From positions 1-64,000 of the forward strand of contig NZ_JAERMU010000009.1 of NCBI RefSeq assembly GCF_016756775.1: a stretch of DNA of 64,000 nt, written 5' to 3'. The translations under genes and the position numbers were made by a program. Positions 1 through 6,795 of this stretch are shown piece by piece. Source of the stretch: Dryocola clanedunensis subsp. sulfonylureivorans. Lineage in GTDB: Bacteria > Pseudomonadota > Gammaproteobacteria > Enterobacterales > Enterobacteriaceae. Within the stretch, counting starts at the first letter, position 1. Each line of letters opens with the position of its first letter. The notes below the pieces were generated by a model that searched no databases, had not been told where the DNA came from, and saw only the letters and a program-made list of their open reading frames with translations.

Positions 1-15
1 AGGTTCCCTGGGCGC

Positions 16-46
16 TTGACAGGGTTAATAACACAGGTTTAATAAT
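16..46 (+). promoter_or_regulatory. Probable late promoter (pR'-like)
   Basis: A consensus -35 TTGACA at 16-21 is followed by an AT-rich -10 candidate (TAATAAT, 40-46) with an 18-19 nt gap. It lies upstream of a long untranslated leader and the lysis genes, where lambdoid phages place the Q-dependent late promoter. No Q gene is visible, so the assignment rests on position and the -35 match. Confidence 0.5.
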
Positions 47-486
47 TTTAATTCCGAATTTTAGCTCTCGCCTGCGTCGGGGCTTTTTCATATACGGGAG
101 TACTCTCTGCGCATTAAACCGCAAAGTCTTTCAGGGTTAGCCTTGGTCGGTGCGATCTCTTCTGCGGACAGCACACTTTAAGCATAAAACTCAGATGATG
201 GGCGAACTAGCTGCCTTATCTGAGTTGAAAAAATGTTGTAGTTAATCACCTTTAAAAAAGGATTGAGAAATGCATGCTTACTTGTTACGTAAACACTCGC
301 TATTTTAATATCACAGATAGATAATATCGCATTGATATTAATATGGTGATCTGTATAGTTAATTTAACTATTTAAATAATTGTTTTAAGACTATTGCGTT
401 GCATGCGTAAATTCATCACAGTATTATTTACTCCGCGATATACATGCTGTTTTTTAATTCACTTCGCAAAAAAGTCAAATACCAAT
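47..486 (+). other. Untranslated, structured leader of the late operon
   Basis: No credible coding region is present. A weak GC-rich hairpin with a T-run at about 63-88 could be a Q-antiterminated tR' site. A perfect 9-bp inverted repeat (188-196 with 218-226) encloses a 21-nt loop. The rest is AT-rich. This is most simply an RNA leader between the late promoter and the lysis genes. Confidence 0.45.
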
Positions 487-566
487 CCGCCACTAGCTCA
501 TCGGGAAGAGCAACAATAAGGATGTTAATGTTGTCGTACGGAGTTCGAGGCTCCGGTGGCGGTCCA
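487..566 (+). tRNA. tRNA-like gene with enlarged anticodon loop and encoded CCA
   Basis: The cloverleaf is near perfect. The acceptor stem 487-493/556-562 has seven pairs, U8 and A9 are present, the D-stem GCTC/GAGC encloses a GGG-containing loop, and the T-arm CGGAG-TTCGAGG-CTCCG leads to discriminator T563 and CCA 564-566. The anticodon stem ACAAT/GTTGT (513-517/530-534) closes a 12-nt loop instead of seven. Removing AAGGA (518-522) leaves TGTTAAT, which resembles the tRNA-Asn(GTT) loop, but C1-G72 and U73 do not fit asparagine identity. Phages of this kind often carry tRNAs near the lysis genes. It could be a functional non-standard tRNA, a tRNA mimic or a decayed copy. Confidence 0.7.
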
Positions 567-573
567 AACAAAA

Positions 574-619
574 GCTTTCCAGTCTGCGAAGATGGGGTAA
601 CCTGGAGTGACTGGAAAGC
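574..619 (+). ncRNA. Long hairpin directly after the tRNA-like gene
   Basis: GCTTTCCAGTC (574-584) pairs perfectly with GACTGGAAAGC (609-619) around a 24-nt loop containing GGTAACC. It starts 7 nt after the CCA end and has no T-run, so it is not a terminator. It may assist tRNA 3' processing or be a separate structured element of the late leader. Confidence 0.5.
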
Positions 620-710
620 GCATTCGCATGAACACTGGATATTAAGTAGAGATCGCACTGTCGCCTCCCACGACTGCAATCATCAAATGTTCAGCCGAAT
701 AGAATAATTA

Positions 711-736
711 AGCCGCCCCAGGCGGTTTTCCTTTTC
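711..736 (+). terminator. Rho-independent terminator in the late leader
   Basis: Stem CCGCC/GGCGG with loop CCA is followed by TTTTCCTTTT. It lies between the tRNA-like gene and the holin, so late transcription must be antiterminated to pass it, as with lambda tR'. Confidence 0.7.
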
Positions 737-976
737 TGGGTGGTTAATTTGTGTATTACAAAGAGATGTTATCTCTGGAATATGAGATGTTTCTTAAACC
801 CCCAAATGAATGAAGAGTTTTGTGGGGATACGATGCTGGCATATAACCACATGCCTGATGTCTAAATATGCTGAAATTTGAATTAGGGAAAAGCATATAT
901 CATTATGAAATCACCCGTGGTATTTTTGTCTTGCTGTGTTTTATATGTAGTTCATCGTTAGTAAGTACCTCTTGAT
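737..976. other. No gene recognised
   Basis: There is no convincing reading frame. The only pattern noted is a short CCCCCA/TGGGG pairing near 800-829. The stretch lies between two terminators in the late leader. Confidence 0.4.
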
Positions 977-1013
977 CCCCCGCCTCCTGTTTTCGCTCTG
1001 GCGGGTTTTTTTT
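977..1013 (+). terminator. Rho-independent terminator upstream of lysis genes
   Basis: CCCGCC (979-984) pairs with GGCGGG (1000-1005), followed by eight T. It is the second of three terminators between the late promoter and the holin. Confidence 0.8.
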
Positions 1014-1045
1014 GACTAAAATTCAAGAATAAAAAATTGACTTCT

Positions 1046-1075
1046 AAAGGCTGCCAATCGGCGGCCTTTTTCCGT
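1046..1075 (+). terminator. Rho-independent terminator upstream of lysis genes
   Basis: AAAGGCTGCC pairs with GGCGGCCTTT (10 bp with one T-G) around AATC, followed by T-rich sequence. It is the third terminator in the leader. Confidence 0.75.
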
Positions 1076-1178
1076 TTCGCGCCCATCCAAACAGCTAACC
1101 AATATCCTATCTCGCAACCTGGATGAGGCGCATCCCCAATCCCACATAACTCCCGCTAACTACGCGAGGAGCGAGACT

Positions 1179-1484
1179 ATGAAAATGAACGATCAGCCAG
1201 GGAGCATTGTTACGCAGTTCTTTGCTGCATTGGCAGCTGTTGCGGCCTACCTGGGAGTGACTACACAGGACGTCGTTTACATGATATTCGGCCTGATTGG
1301 TGTCGTCATATCGCTGGCGTCATTTCTGTCTGGTCGGTTAGATGCCTGGCGAAGCCGTAAAGAGGAAAGACAAAGAACCAGAATGCTTCGGGAGTATCTC
1401 GACAGTGTTGAAGATAAGCCAAAAGAAGAGCGGCCGGCAGTCGTTAAGGTCGCGGTTGAGGCACTAAAAAAGGCAGGTGAGTAA
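1179..1484 (+). CDS. Phage holin
   Basis: A protein of 101 residues with two adjacent hydrophobic segments (about 11-30 and 33-52) joined by a short turn, then a highly charged C-terminal tail (RSRKEERQRTR). This is the class II holin layout. It would assemble in the inner membrane and time lysis by releasing or activating the endolysin. GAGGAG lies 9 nt before the ATG. Its stop overlaps the endolysin start (TAATG), so the two are translationally coupled. No family-specific motif is recognised, so the call rests on topology and position. Confidence 0.85.
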   Translation: MKMNDQPGSIVTQFFAALAAVAAYLGVTTQDVVYMIFGLIGVVISLASFLSGRLDAWRSRKEERQRTRMLREYLDSVEDKPKEERPAVVKVAVEALKKAGE

Positions 1485-1969
1485 TGGCGATGTCTCCAGC
1501 TTTACGCAATAAGATAATCGGTCTCACTGGCGCTAGTGCTCTTACCATTGCAGGCGTGATGATCCCCGATCTCGAAGGCGTCAGGCATGCACCTTATTAT
1601 GATGTCGCTGGAGTGCTTACTGTCTGTTACGGACACACCGGCAAAGACATTATTCCCGGCAAAAAGTATTCGGCGAAAGAATGCCAGATGCTGCTGACGG
1701 AAGACCTCAAGCCATTCGCTAAGTCTGTCGAGCGTTCTGTGAAAGTGCCAGCTACTGAATATCAGAAAGCCGCCTTAATCAGCTTCAGCTACAACGTTGG
1801 CGTAAACGCCTTTGAGCACTCATCAGTGCTGAGGCTGCTGAATAGCGGTAATTATATTGCTGCATGCGATGGGCTGCGCCAGTGGATTTATGCTGGTGGT
1901 CGAAAATGGAAAGGCCTGATGAATCGCCGCGAAGTTGAGCGTGAAGTCTGCTTATGGGAGCAAAAGTGA
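1484..1969 (+). CDS. SAR endolysin, glycoside hydrolase family 24 lysozyme
   Basis: A protein of 161 residues related to T4 lysozyme and the phage 21 R protein. It cleaves the peptidoglycan glycan strand. Residues 11-28 form a weakly hydrophobic signal-arrest-release segment rich in Gly, Ala and Ser. It is followed at once by the catalytic Glu31, Asp40 and Thr46 with the spacing of T4 E11-D20-T26. Such enzymes are exported by Sec, held inactive at the membrane and refold after depolarisation. It overlaps the holin stop at its start and the Rz start at its end. Confidence 0.93.
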   Translation: MAMSPALRNKIIGLTGASALTIAGVMIPDLEGVRHAPYYDVAGVLTVCYGHTGKDIIPGKKYSAKECQMLLTEDLKPFAKSVERSVKVPATEYQKAALISFSYNVGVNAFEHSSVLRLLNSGNYIAACDGLRQWIYAGGRKWKGLMNRREVEREVCLWEQK

Positions 1970-2430
1970 GCAGGGTAACAGCCATCATCGCTTCGATAAT
2001 GATTTGCATCATCGTCACTCTGGCCTGGTTTGCCAGCTACTACCGGAGCAACGCAGCTGATTACAAGCGGCAGCGCGACGACAAAACCCAAAAACTATCC
2101 CTGGCTAACTCGACAATAGCCGACATGCAAGTCCGACAGCGCACCGCTGCTGCCCTCGATGAGAAGTACACAAAGGAACTAGCCGATGCAAACGCTGAAA
2201 ATGCTGCTTTGCAGCGCAAGCTTGATAATGGTGGTCGGGTGTTCGTCAAAGGCCGCTGTCCAGTGCCAGCTGCAACCCCCAGCTCCGGCAGCATGGGCAA
2301 TGACGCCAGTGTCGAACTCTCTTCAGCTTCTGGACACAACATTCTCGATATCAGGGCCGGAATTACCAACGACCAGGCAAAAGTAAAATACCTTCAGGAT
2401 TATATCAGGCAGCAGTGCAGAGGTGGTTAG
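1954..2430 (+). CDS. Rz: Rz-like inner-membrane spanin
   Basis: A protein of 158 residues with an N-terminal signal anchor (about 9-28) and a long periplasmic helical region (about 30-90) rich in Lys, Asp and Gln. This is the layout of an i-spanin, which pairs with Rz1 to fuse the inner and outer membranes in the last lysis step. The ATG overlaps the end of the endolysin by 16 bases. The Rz1 gene is nested entirely inside it in the +1 frame, the classical lambda arrangement. Confidence 0.9.
   Translation: MGAKVSRVTAIIASIMICIIVTLAWFASYYRSNAADYKRQRDDKTQKLSLANSTIADMQVRQRTAAALDEKYTKELADANAENAALQRKLDNGGRVFVKGRCPVPAATPSSGSMGNDASVELSSASGHNILDIRAGITNDQAKVKYLQDYIRQQCRGG
2186..2386 (+). CDS. Rz1: Rz1 outer-membrane spanin lipoprotein, nested in Rz
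   Basis: A protein of 66 residues read in another frame inside Rz. A signal peptide ends in a lipobox with acylated Cys19 (MVVGC, then SSK), and the mature part is short and proline-containing (QPPAPAAW). This fits the o-spanin that spans the periplasm to meet Rz. The nested position and lipobox make the call firm although the sequence is poorly conserved. Confidence 0.88.
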   Translation: MQTLKMLLCSASLIMVVGCSSKAAVQCQLQPPAPAAWAMTPVSNSLQLLDTTFSISGPELPTTRQK

Positions 2431-2444
2431 TCAGTAGAAATGGC

Positions 2445-2491
2445 AAAAAAAATCCAAAGCAGGCTGAGGCACTCATCATTACCTGCTTTGG
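2445..2491 (-). terminator. Leftward rho-independent terminator A
   Basis: Read leftward, CCAAAGCAGG pairs with CCTGCTTTGG (10 perfect pairs), followed by A and eight T. No leftward protein gene ends here, so it implies a leftward non-coding or very small transcript. Confidence 0.85.
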
Positions 2492-2680
2492 AGCTACAAA
2501 CGCAGCGCTTTATTTAAGACAGGGGAAATTTAACTTAAGTCGAAACCTGATTAACCAGAATATTCTTAATGCCATTGTGATTTTTGTTTAGATTTAAACC
2601 AGATCCCTTGGCAGTACTGCAAACGCTCAGGCGAATCTGCTCTTTAGCAGGAGGGTCGATAAATTGCGTGAAGCAATAAT

Positions 2681-2723
2681 AAAAAAATCCCCGGCTCAGG
2701 GGAAATCCTGATTAGCCGGGGAT
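2681..2723 (-). terminator. Leftward rho-independent terminator B
   Basis: Read leftward, ATCCCCGGCT pairs with AGCCGGGGAT, extended by an inner CAGG/CCTG stem and followed by seven T. It lies 190 bp upstream of terminator A in the leftward direction. Confidence 0.88.
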
Positions 2724-2896
2724 GACAATATCGCGTCAATGAACAGCAGTTAATTACTCATGCAACCTATCCTGACTCGTTAAGTTTTGAAACATTATTA
2801 AATTAATCGTAACAATCGGAATAATTCATATGCATGTAGGGTTAATTGCGCGGTGTGTGGTTAAGACGGCAGGAGTAAAGGGCGCTGGCGAAGAAT

Positions 2897-2940
2897 AAAA
2901 AAATACCCCAAAGCAGGGCGCATGATAAACCTGCCTTGGG
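2897..2940 (-). terminator. Leftward rho-independent terminator C
   Basis: Read leftward, CCCAAGGCAGG pairs with CCTGCTTTGGG (10 of 11 pairs), followed by TATTTTTTT. Its stem sequence is nearly that of terminator A, which suggests duplication of a terminator or of a whole small transcription unit. Confidence 0.87.
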
Positions 2941-3030
2941 TGTAATGAATAACATTACTAAAACATGAAGCGTCGTTGAGGAAGGCAATCTTACCGCTGG
3001 CCATCCTGATGTTCTTTCTAATAAGTGTCA
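2897..3030 (-). ncRNA. Candidate Fur-regulated small RNA
   Basis: A leftward transcript starting just downstream of the Fur box and ending at terminator C would be about 135 nt long. A -10-like TATCAT lies inside the Fur box, as in ryhB, where Fur covers the -10. There is no convincing -35. The body contains GATTGCCTTCC, loosely like part of the RyhB core, but the RyhB core itself is absent. No leftward coding frame of use is present. This is a prediction from signals only. Confidence 0.4.
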
Positions 3031-3031
3031 T

Positions 3032-3054
3032 TTGCTAATGATAATCATTAACAA
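3032..3054. promoter_or_regulatory. Fur box
   Basis: GCTAATGATAATCATTAAC (3034-3052) matches the 19-bp Fur consensus GATAATGATAATCATTATC at 17 positions. It sits within a wider hyphenated palindrome, TTG-N-TAATGAT-N-ATCATTA-N-CAA. Fur with iron would repress a promoter here. A TATCAT hexamer reads leftward and GATAAT reads rightward, so either direction could be controlled. Confidence 0.75.
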
Positions 3055-3143
3055 TTTGTGCGATCCAGATTTCAGATACGTGGAATCTGGCAAGCATTCC
3101 GTGGCGTAAACCACCATCAGTAATTGATAACTCATGCGACCAG

Positions 3144-3224
3144 ATGCGACTTATTTACCTGAGTGACCATGATATTGACGCAATGGACATGCAGACGAAG
3201 CGCGCAGTGCTGGCACAAAGCTGA
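3144..3224 (+). CDS. Possible 26-residue protein of unknown function
   Basis: An ATG-initiated frame of 26 codons begins MRLIYLSDHDIDAMDMQ and has a coding-like composition. It lies between the Fur box and a rightward terminator at 3250-3275. The Shine-Dalgarno match is weak, so it may be a gene remnant. No family is recognised. Confidence 0.3.
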   Translation: MRLIYLSDHDIDAMDMQTKRAVLAQS

Positions 3225-3249
3225 TCACACCTTGTTAATTGTATATAGT

Positions 3250-3275
3250 CACTGGCATCCGCTGGTGGCTTTTTT
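3250..3275 (+). terminator. Rightward rho-independent terminator
   Basis: CACTGGC pairs with GCTGGTG (two G-T pairs) around ATCC, followed by six T. It could end rightward transcription from the lysis genes or from the Fur-box region before the convergent leftward gene. Confidence 0.6.
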
Positions 3276-3310
3276 ATGCGCATCAGGTGCAGTGATTTTC
3301 TCGAGTTATT

Positions 3311-3808
3311 TTAGTGACATTTAATACGTTGCGAATCCAGTGTTTCCAGTGCTTTTAGATATGCCTTGTAAGATCCTTTAGGGGATTCAGTTGCTTGTTT
3401 TATTGCTTCTTCCTGAAGTAATGGATCATTGCCAGCTTTATCGGCTGAATAGAAAGTCATCATAATGCGCAAAGCAACGATAGCCATGTCCGATGGAGCA
3501 TAAACCATAACCTCGGTGGCACTAGTTACCACTGGTAGAATTTGCTGTCTGAGTTCTGATCTTGTCATGGGTTGCGTTAGGCCAGGGGAGAAGGCAAATT
3601 CAGTAATAGAGACCATAAGGTTTTTATATTTTTCTCTTAGCTGGGCCTCTTGTTTATCTACTCTTGCTATACAGGCGGTAGTTGAAATTGCACTGGCCTG
3701 CAGATAGCTCCCATACCAGCCAAATAAAGCGGTTACGAACGCACCAAGAAACGCTGTTATGACTGGAAAAATTATAGCGAACCTTTTTTGTTTACTGTCT
3801 CGTTCCAT
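3311..3808 (-). CDS. Membrane-anchored protein of unknown function (moron)
   Basis: A protein of 165 residues with one hydrophobic segment near the N-terminus (about 9-31, after a basic start) and a soluble, mostly helical remainder. It contains no motif I recognise. GGAG lies 9 nt before the ATG. It is read opposite to the late genes, 62 nt downstream of a small lipoprotein gene, in the slot lambda uses for bor. Position and orientation suggest expression in the lysogen, for example as a surface or exclusion factor; this is inference. Confidence 0.7.
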   Translation of the reverse strand: MERDSKQKRFAIIFPVITAFLGAFVTALFGWYGSYLQASAISTTACIARVDKQEAQLREKYKNLMVSITEFAFSPGLTQPMTRSELRQQILPVVTSATEVMVYAPSDMAIVALRIMMTFYSADKAGNDPLLQEEAIKQATESPKGSYKAYLKALETLDSQRIKCH

Positions 3809-3870
3809 GCAAGTTTGCTCCGAATTTATTTATTTTGCGGTTGGTTGTACAGGGTTGTTTCGCCAGGGTA

Positions 3871-3996
3871 TTAAAAGGAAATACCTGAACCAATGCCTGC
3901 ACTCATGCCCTCACTACCACCAGTTGCGCCCACACCGACACCTGAAGAGCAAGACGACAGCACCAGCGCGATAACGAGCAAACACACATATCTCAT
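3871..3996 (-). CDS. Small lipoprotein (41 residues)
   Basis: The sequence begins MRYVCLLVIALVLSSC. It has a basic start, a hydrophobic core and lipobox LSSC with Cys16 as the acylated residue. The mature part is only about 26 residues, nearly all Gly, Ser, Ala and Val. AAGGG lies 7 nt before the ATG. It is the promoter-proximal member of a leftward pair with the membrane protein at 3311-3808. No family is recognised; it could be a bor-like surface lipoprotein or an entry-exclusion lipoprotein. Confidence 0.65.
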   Translation of the reverse strand: MRYVCLLVIALVLSSCSSGVGVGATGGSEGMSAGIGSGISF

Positions 3997-4117
3997 AAGC
4001 AAACCCTTATGTTAATAGGGATATTTCGTGAGGTTACTACTGAAACATACCCGGTGTCATGCAGCGAATGGATGAAGATGAGGCTGAGAATGTCCAGATA
4101 CGAATGATTATCGTATC

Positions 4118-4312
4118 GGGTCCTTTCCGGCTCCTGCAAGCACTGAGGGGATGTATACCCGCAGGCTCCCGCTATTTACGAAAATTTCTGGCGATCTGGC
4201 AGATCCGTTCTTCTGGTTGGTAATTATTTGTTTTTATTGTCAATGTGAATAATAAGAAAGGATCTAACATGGCTATTTTGTATCTGAAAACCTCTTAATC
4301 AGATCCTTTCTC
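4118..4312 (+). other. cos: Lambda-type cos site (cosQ, cosN, cosB)
   Basis: cosQ GGGTCCTTTCCGG (4118-4130) is identical to lambda. cosN lies near 4148-4159; by spacing to the conserved CGCTATTTA (4170) the 12-nt overhang would be GGGATGTATACC. cosB has three terminase small-subunit sites: R3 AGATCCGTTCTT (4201-4212), R2 inverted (4254-4265, AGATCCTTTCTT on the other strand) and R1 AGATCCTTTCTC (4301-4312). An AT-rich IHF-type spacer separates R3 and R2. The arrangement equals lambda but the R-site core differs from lambda CGTTTCCTTTCT. Confidence 0.88.
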
Positions 4313-4331
4313 AATTTTTCGGCGAGTCGTA

Positions 4332-4880
4332 ATGAAACTGAACAAAAAAAAACTGGCTGATATGTTCGGTGTTGACGTTCGTACGATCACGACATGGCAG
4401 TCGCAAGGTTTGCCTGTCATCTCTGGTGGTGGAAAAGGCGTAGAGACCCTCTTTGACAGCGTTAATGCAATACGCTGGTATACCGATCGAGATACCGCTC
4501 TAGAAAATGAAAAACTGCGTCGGGAACTGGAAGAGCTAAGAAGCGCGAATGAGGAGAACCTACAGCCGGGTACGATTGAATATGAACGTTATCGGCTGAC
4601 AAAAGCACAGGCTGATGCCGTGGAAATGGATAATGCCAGAAAAGAGGCTTTGCTGGTGGACACCGAATTTTGCACTTTTGTACTTGGGAAGGTTGTTGGG
4701 CAAATCGCAAGCATTCTGGACACTATCCCTGCCGGGTACCAGCGCAAATTCCCCGGTACCAGCACAAAGCATATTGATCACCTGAAAGATGAAATCATTC
4801 GTGCACGTAATAAGGCTGCAAATACCGGAGAGAAGGTTCCACAATTTTTAGATGAATATCTCAACATCGCTCAAACATAA
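4332..4880 (+). CDS. nu1: Terminase small subunit (Nu1 family)
   Basis: A protein of 182 residues, the length of lambda gpNu1. The N-terminal winged-helix region (about 1-45, KKKLADMFGVDVRTITTWQ) reads the R sites in cosB just upstream. A coiled or linker region and a C-terminal part that binds the large subunit follow. With gpA it recognises and cuts cos and starts packaging. The ATG is 19 bp after R1, and the gene overlaps the large-subunit gene by 29 bases. Confidence 0.93.
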   Translation: MKLNKKKLADMFGVDVRTITTWQSQGLPVISGGGKGVETLFDSVNAIRWYTDRDTALENEKLRRELEELRSANEENLQPGTIEYERYRLTKAQADAVEMDNARKEALLVDTEFCTFVLGKVVGQIASILDTIPAGYQRKFPGTSTKHIDHLKDEIIRARNKAANTGEKVPQFLDEYLNIAQT

Positions 4881-6795
4881 TCTTACCGCAGCGATCAAGT
4901 TAGGGTTGGCAGGGCTTTTCAAACCTGCTGAATTGACTGCTGTTGAATGGATGGATGAACACTACTATCTGCCGAAAGAAAATAATTATCAGGAGGGACG
5001 CTGGGAAACTCTTCCATATCAAAAAGCCATCATCAATGCGATGGGATCGGACGAAATACGCCGGGTTAATGTTGAGAAATCAGCACGCGTAGGGTATTCG
5101 AAAATGTTGTTCGGAGTGCAGGCCTATTTCATTGTACATAAACAACGAAGCATCATTACCTGGCTACCCACTGACGATGATGCCAAAGACTTCATGAAGG
5201 TGGATGTCACGCCGACGATCCGGGACGTACCACCATTACTTTCTCTGGCACCCTGGTACGGCAAAAAGCATAAAGACAATACCATCACCCTGAAAAGTTT
5301 TGCTAACGGCAGGAGTCTTCGTGTACTCGGAGGCAAATCAGCCAAAAACTATCGTGCGAAATCGGTAGATGTTGTCGCCTATGACGAATTGTCTTCGTTT
5401 GATGCTGATATTGAAGGGGAGGGATCCCCCATCAAACTTGGTGATAAACGTATTGAAGGCTCTGTATGGCCTAAAAGTATTCGCGGCTCGACGATGAAAA
5501 TCAAAGGTCTGTGTCAGATGGAAAAAGCAGCAGGAGAATCAGCGTATCTGATGCGCTTTCATATCCGCTGCCCACACTGTAGTGAGTATCAGTTTCTGAA
5601 GTTTGGGGACAAACAAACGCCGTTCGGTTTTAAATGGGATCGCGGCCATCCGGACTCTGTTTATTACCTCTGTGAGAATAATGGTTGTGTCATTCGTCAG
5701 CATGAACTCGACTACACCGGCTCACATTACATTTGCGAAAACACGGGTATCAGAACTGCAGATGGTATTTACTGGCAATCCTCAACGGGCGAAGAAATCT
5801 CGCCACCTCTGAATGTCACTTTCCACATCTGGACAGCTTACAGCCCTTTCACCACCTGGCTTCAGATAGTGACTGAATTTGAAGATGCGATTGGTGATCC
5901 CGCCAAGATGAAAGCCTTTGTAAATACGACAAAAGGCGAAACGTGGTCGCCGGAAGTTGGCGAGCGTCCTGATTCGGTAGCAATAGTCGAACGAAAAGAA
6001 ACCTACGCCGCCAGGGTTCCTGAACGCGCCGTGTATCTTACCGCTGGCATCGACTCCCAGCTGGACCGCTACGAAATGCGCGTCTGGGGATGGGGGCCGG
6101 GTGAAGAGTCCTGGCTGATTGACCGGGTTATCGTCATGGGCCGACACGACGACGAAGAAACGCTGCTGCGCGTGGATGAGGCTATCAACAAGCGCTATAC
6201 CCGTCAGAACGGCACTGAGATATCCATTTCCCGCATCTGCTGGGACAGCGGCGGCATCGACCCGGATATTGTCTATAAGCGCTCCCGTATGCACGGTCTG
6301 TTCCGGGTTATCCCGATCAAGGGATCGTCCGTTTACGGCAGGCCGGTTGCGGATATGCCCCGCAAGAAGAACAAAAAGGGCGTGTATTTGACGGAAATCG
6401 GCACCGATACCGCAAAAGAGCAAATCTATCACCGGATGACCCTGGTGCCGGAGAACGGCGAGCCGTGTCCCGGCGCAATTCACTTCCCTGATGACCCCGA
6501 TATTTTCGACCTGATCGAAGCAGAGCAGCTGACTTCCGAGGAGCTGGTCGAGAAGAAGGTAAAAGGCAAAAGCGTGCTGGTCTGGGACAACAAAAAACGC
6601 CGCAACGAGGCGCTGGACTGCAAGGTTTATGCGCTGGCGGCCTGGCGTATCAGCAAAGCCCGCTTCCAGGTCGATCTGGATGAGCTGCTGGCGAGCCAGC
6701 AGGACGATACCGCTCAGCGCCGGAAACAGGACAGCCTCCAGGAACTGGCAGCGCTGGCTAAACAATTAGGAGGTAACAATGGGGACAATGACTGA
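4852..6795 (+). CDS. A: Terminase large subunit (lambda gpA family)
   Basis: A protein of 647 residues (lambda gpA has 641). The N-terminal packaging ATPase has the deviant Walker A motif KSARVGYSK at 76-84 and Walker B VDVVAYDE at 172-179. The C-terminal half carries the cos endonuclease. It translocates DNA into the prohead and nicks cosN. A Cys pair (CPHC, about 240) and a second Cys pair resemble the zinc-like element of the family. It overlaps nu1 at its start and W at its end. Confidence 0.95.
   Translation: MNISTSLKHNLTAAIKLGLAGLFKPAELTAVEWMDEHYYLPKENNYQEGRWETLPYQKAIINAMGSDEIRRVNVEKSARVGYSKMLFGVQAYFIVHKQRSIITWLPTDDDAKDFMKVDVTPTIRDVPPLLSLAPWYGKKHKDNTITLKSFANGRSLRVLGGKSAKNYRAKSVDVVAYDELSSFDADIEGEGSPIKLGDKRIEGSVWPKSIRGSTMKIKGLCQMEKAAGESAYLMRFHIRCPHCSEYQFLKFGDKQTPFGFKWDRGHPDSVYYLCENNGCVIRQHELDYTGSHYICENTGIRTADGIYWQSSTGEEISPPLNVTFHIWTAYSPFTTWLQIVTEFEDAIGDPAKMKAFVNTTKGETWSPEVGERPDSVAIVERKETYAARVPERAVYLTAGIDSQLDRYEMRVWGWGPGEESWLIDRVIVMGRHDDEETLLRVDEAINKRYTRQNGTEISISRICWDSGGIDPDIVYKRSRMHGLFRVIPIKGSSVYGRPVADMPRKKNKKGVYLTEIGTDTAKEQIYHRMTLVPENGEPCPGAIHFPDDPDIFDLIEAEQLTSEELVEKKVKGKSVLVWDNKKRRNEALDCKVYALAAWRISKARFQVDLDELLASQQDDTAQRRKQDSLQELAALAKQLGGNNGDND

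Larger units (their letters stand above)
2431..3249. other. Region without a sizeable gene; leftward terminators and Fur box
   Basis: No reading frame above about 30 codons is credible. The stretch instead carries three strong leftward terminators, a Fur-like operator and one 26-codon rightward frame, each listed separately. The corresponding part of lambda, between Rz and cos, holds the leftward bor gene and other lysogenic-conversion cargo. Confidence 0.6.

Noticed and set aside
444..707. 87-codon frame in the late leader
   Set aside because: It runs through the tRNA-like gene and hairpin, has no ribosome site and has an atypical composition.
3759..3974. 71-codon rightward frame opposite the small lipoprotein
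   Set aside because: It is the shadow of two leftward genes and has no ribosome site.
5782..6765. 327-codon leftward frame inside terminase A
   Set aside because: Opposite strand of a well-conserved gene; a shadow caused by high GC third positions.
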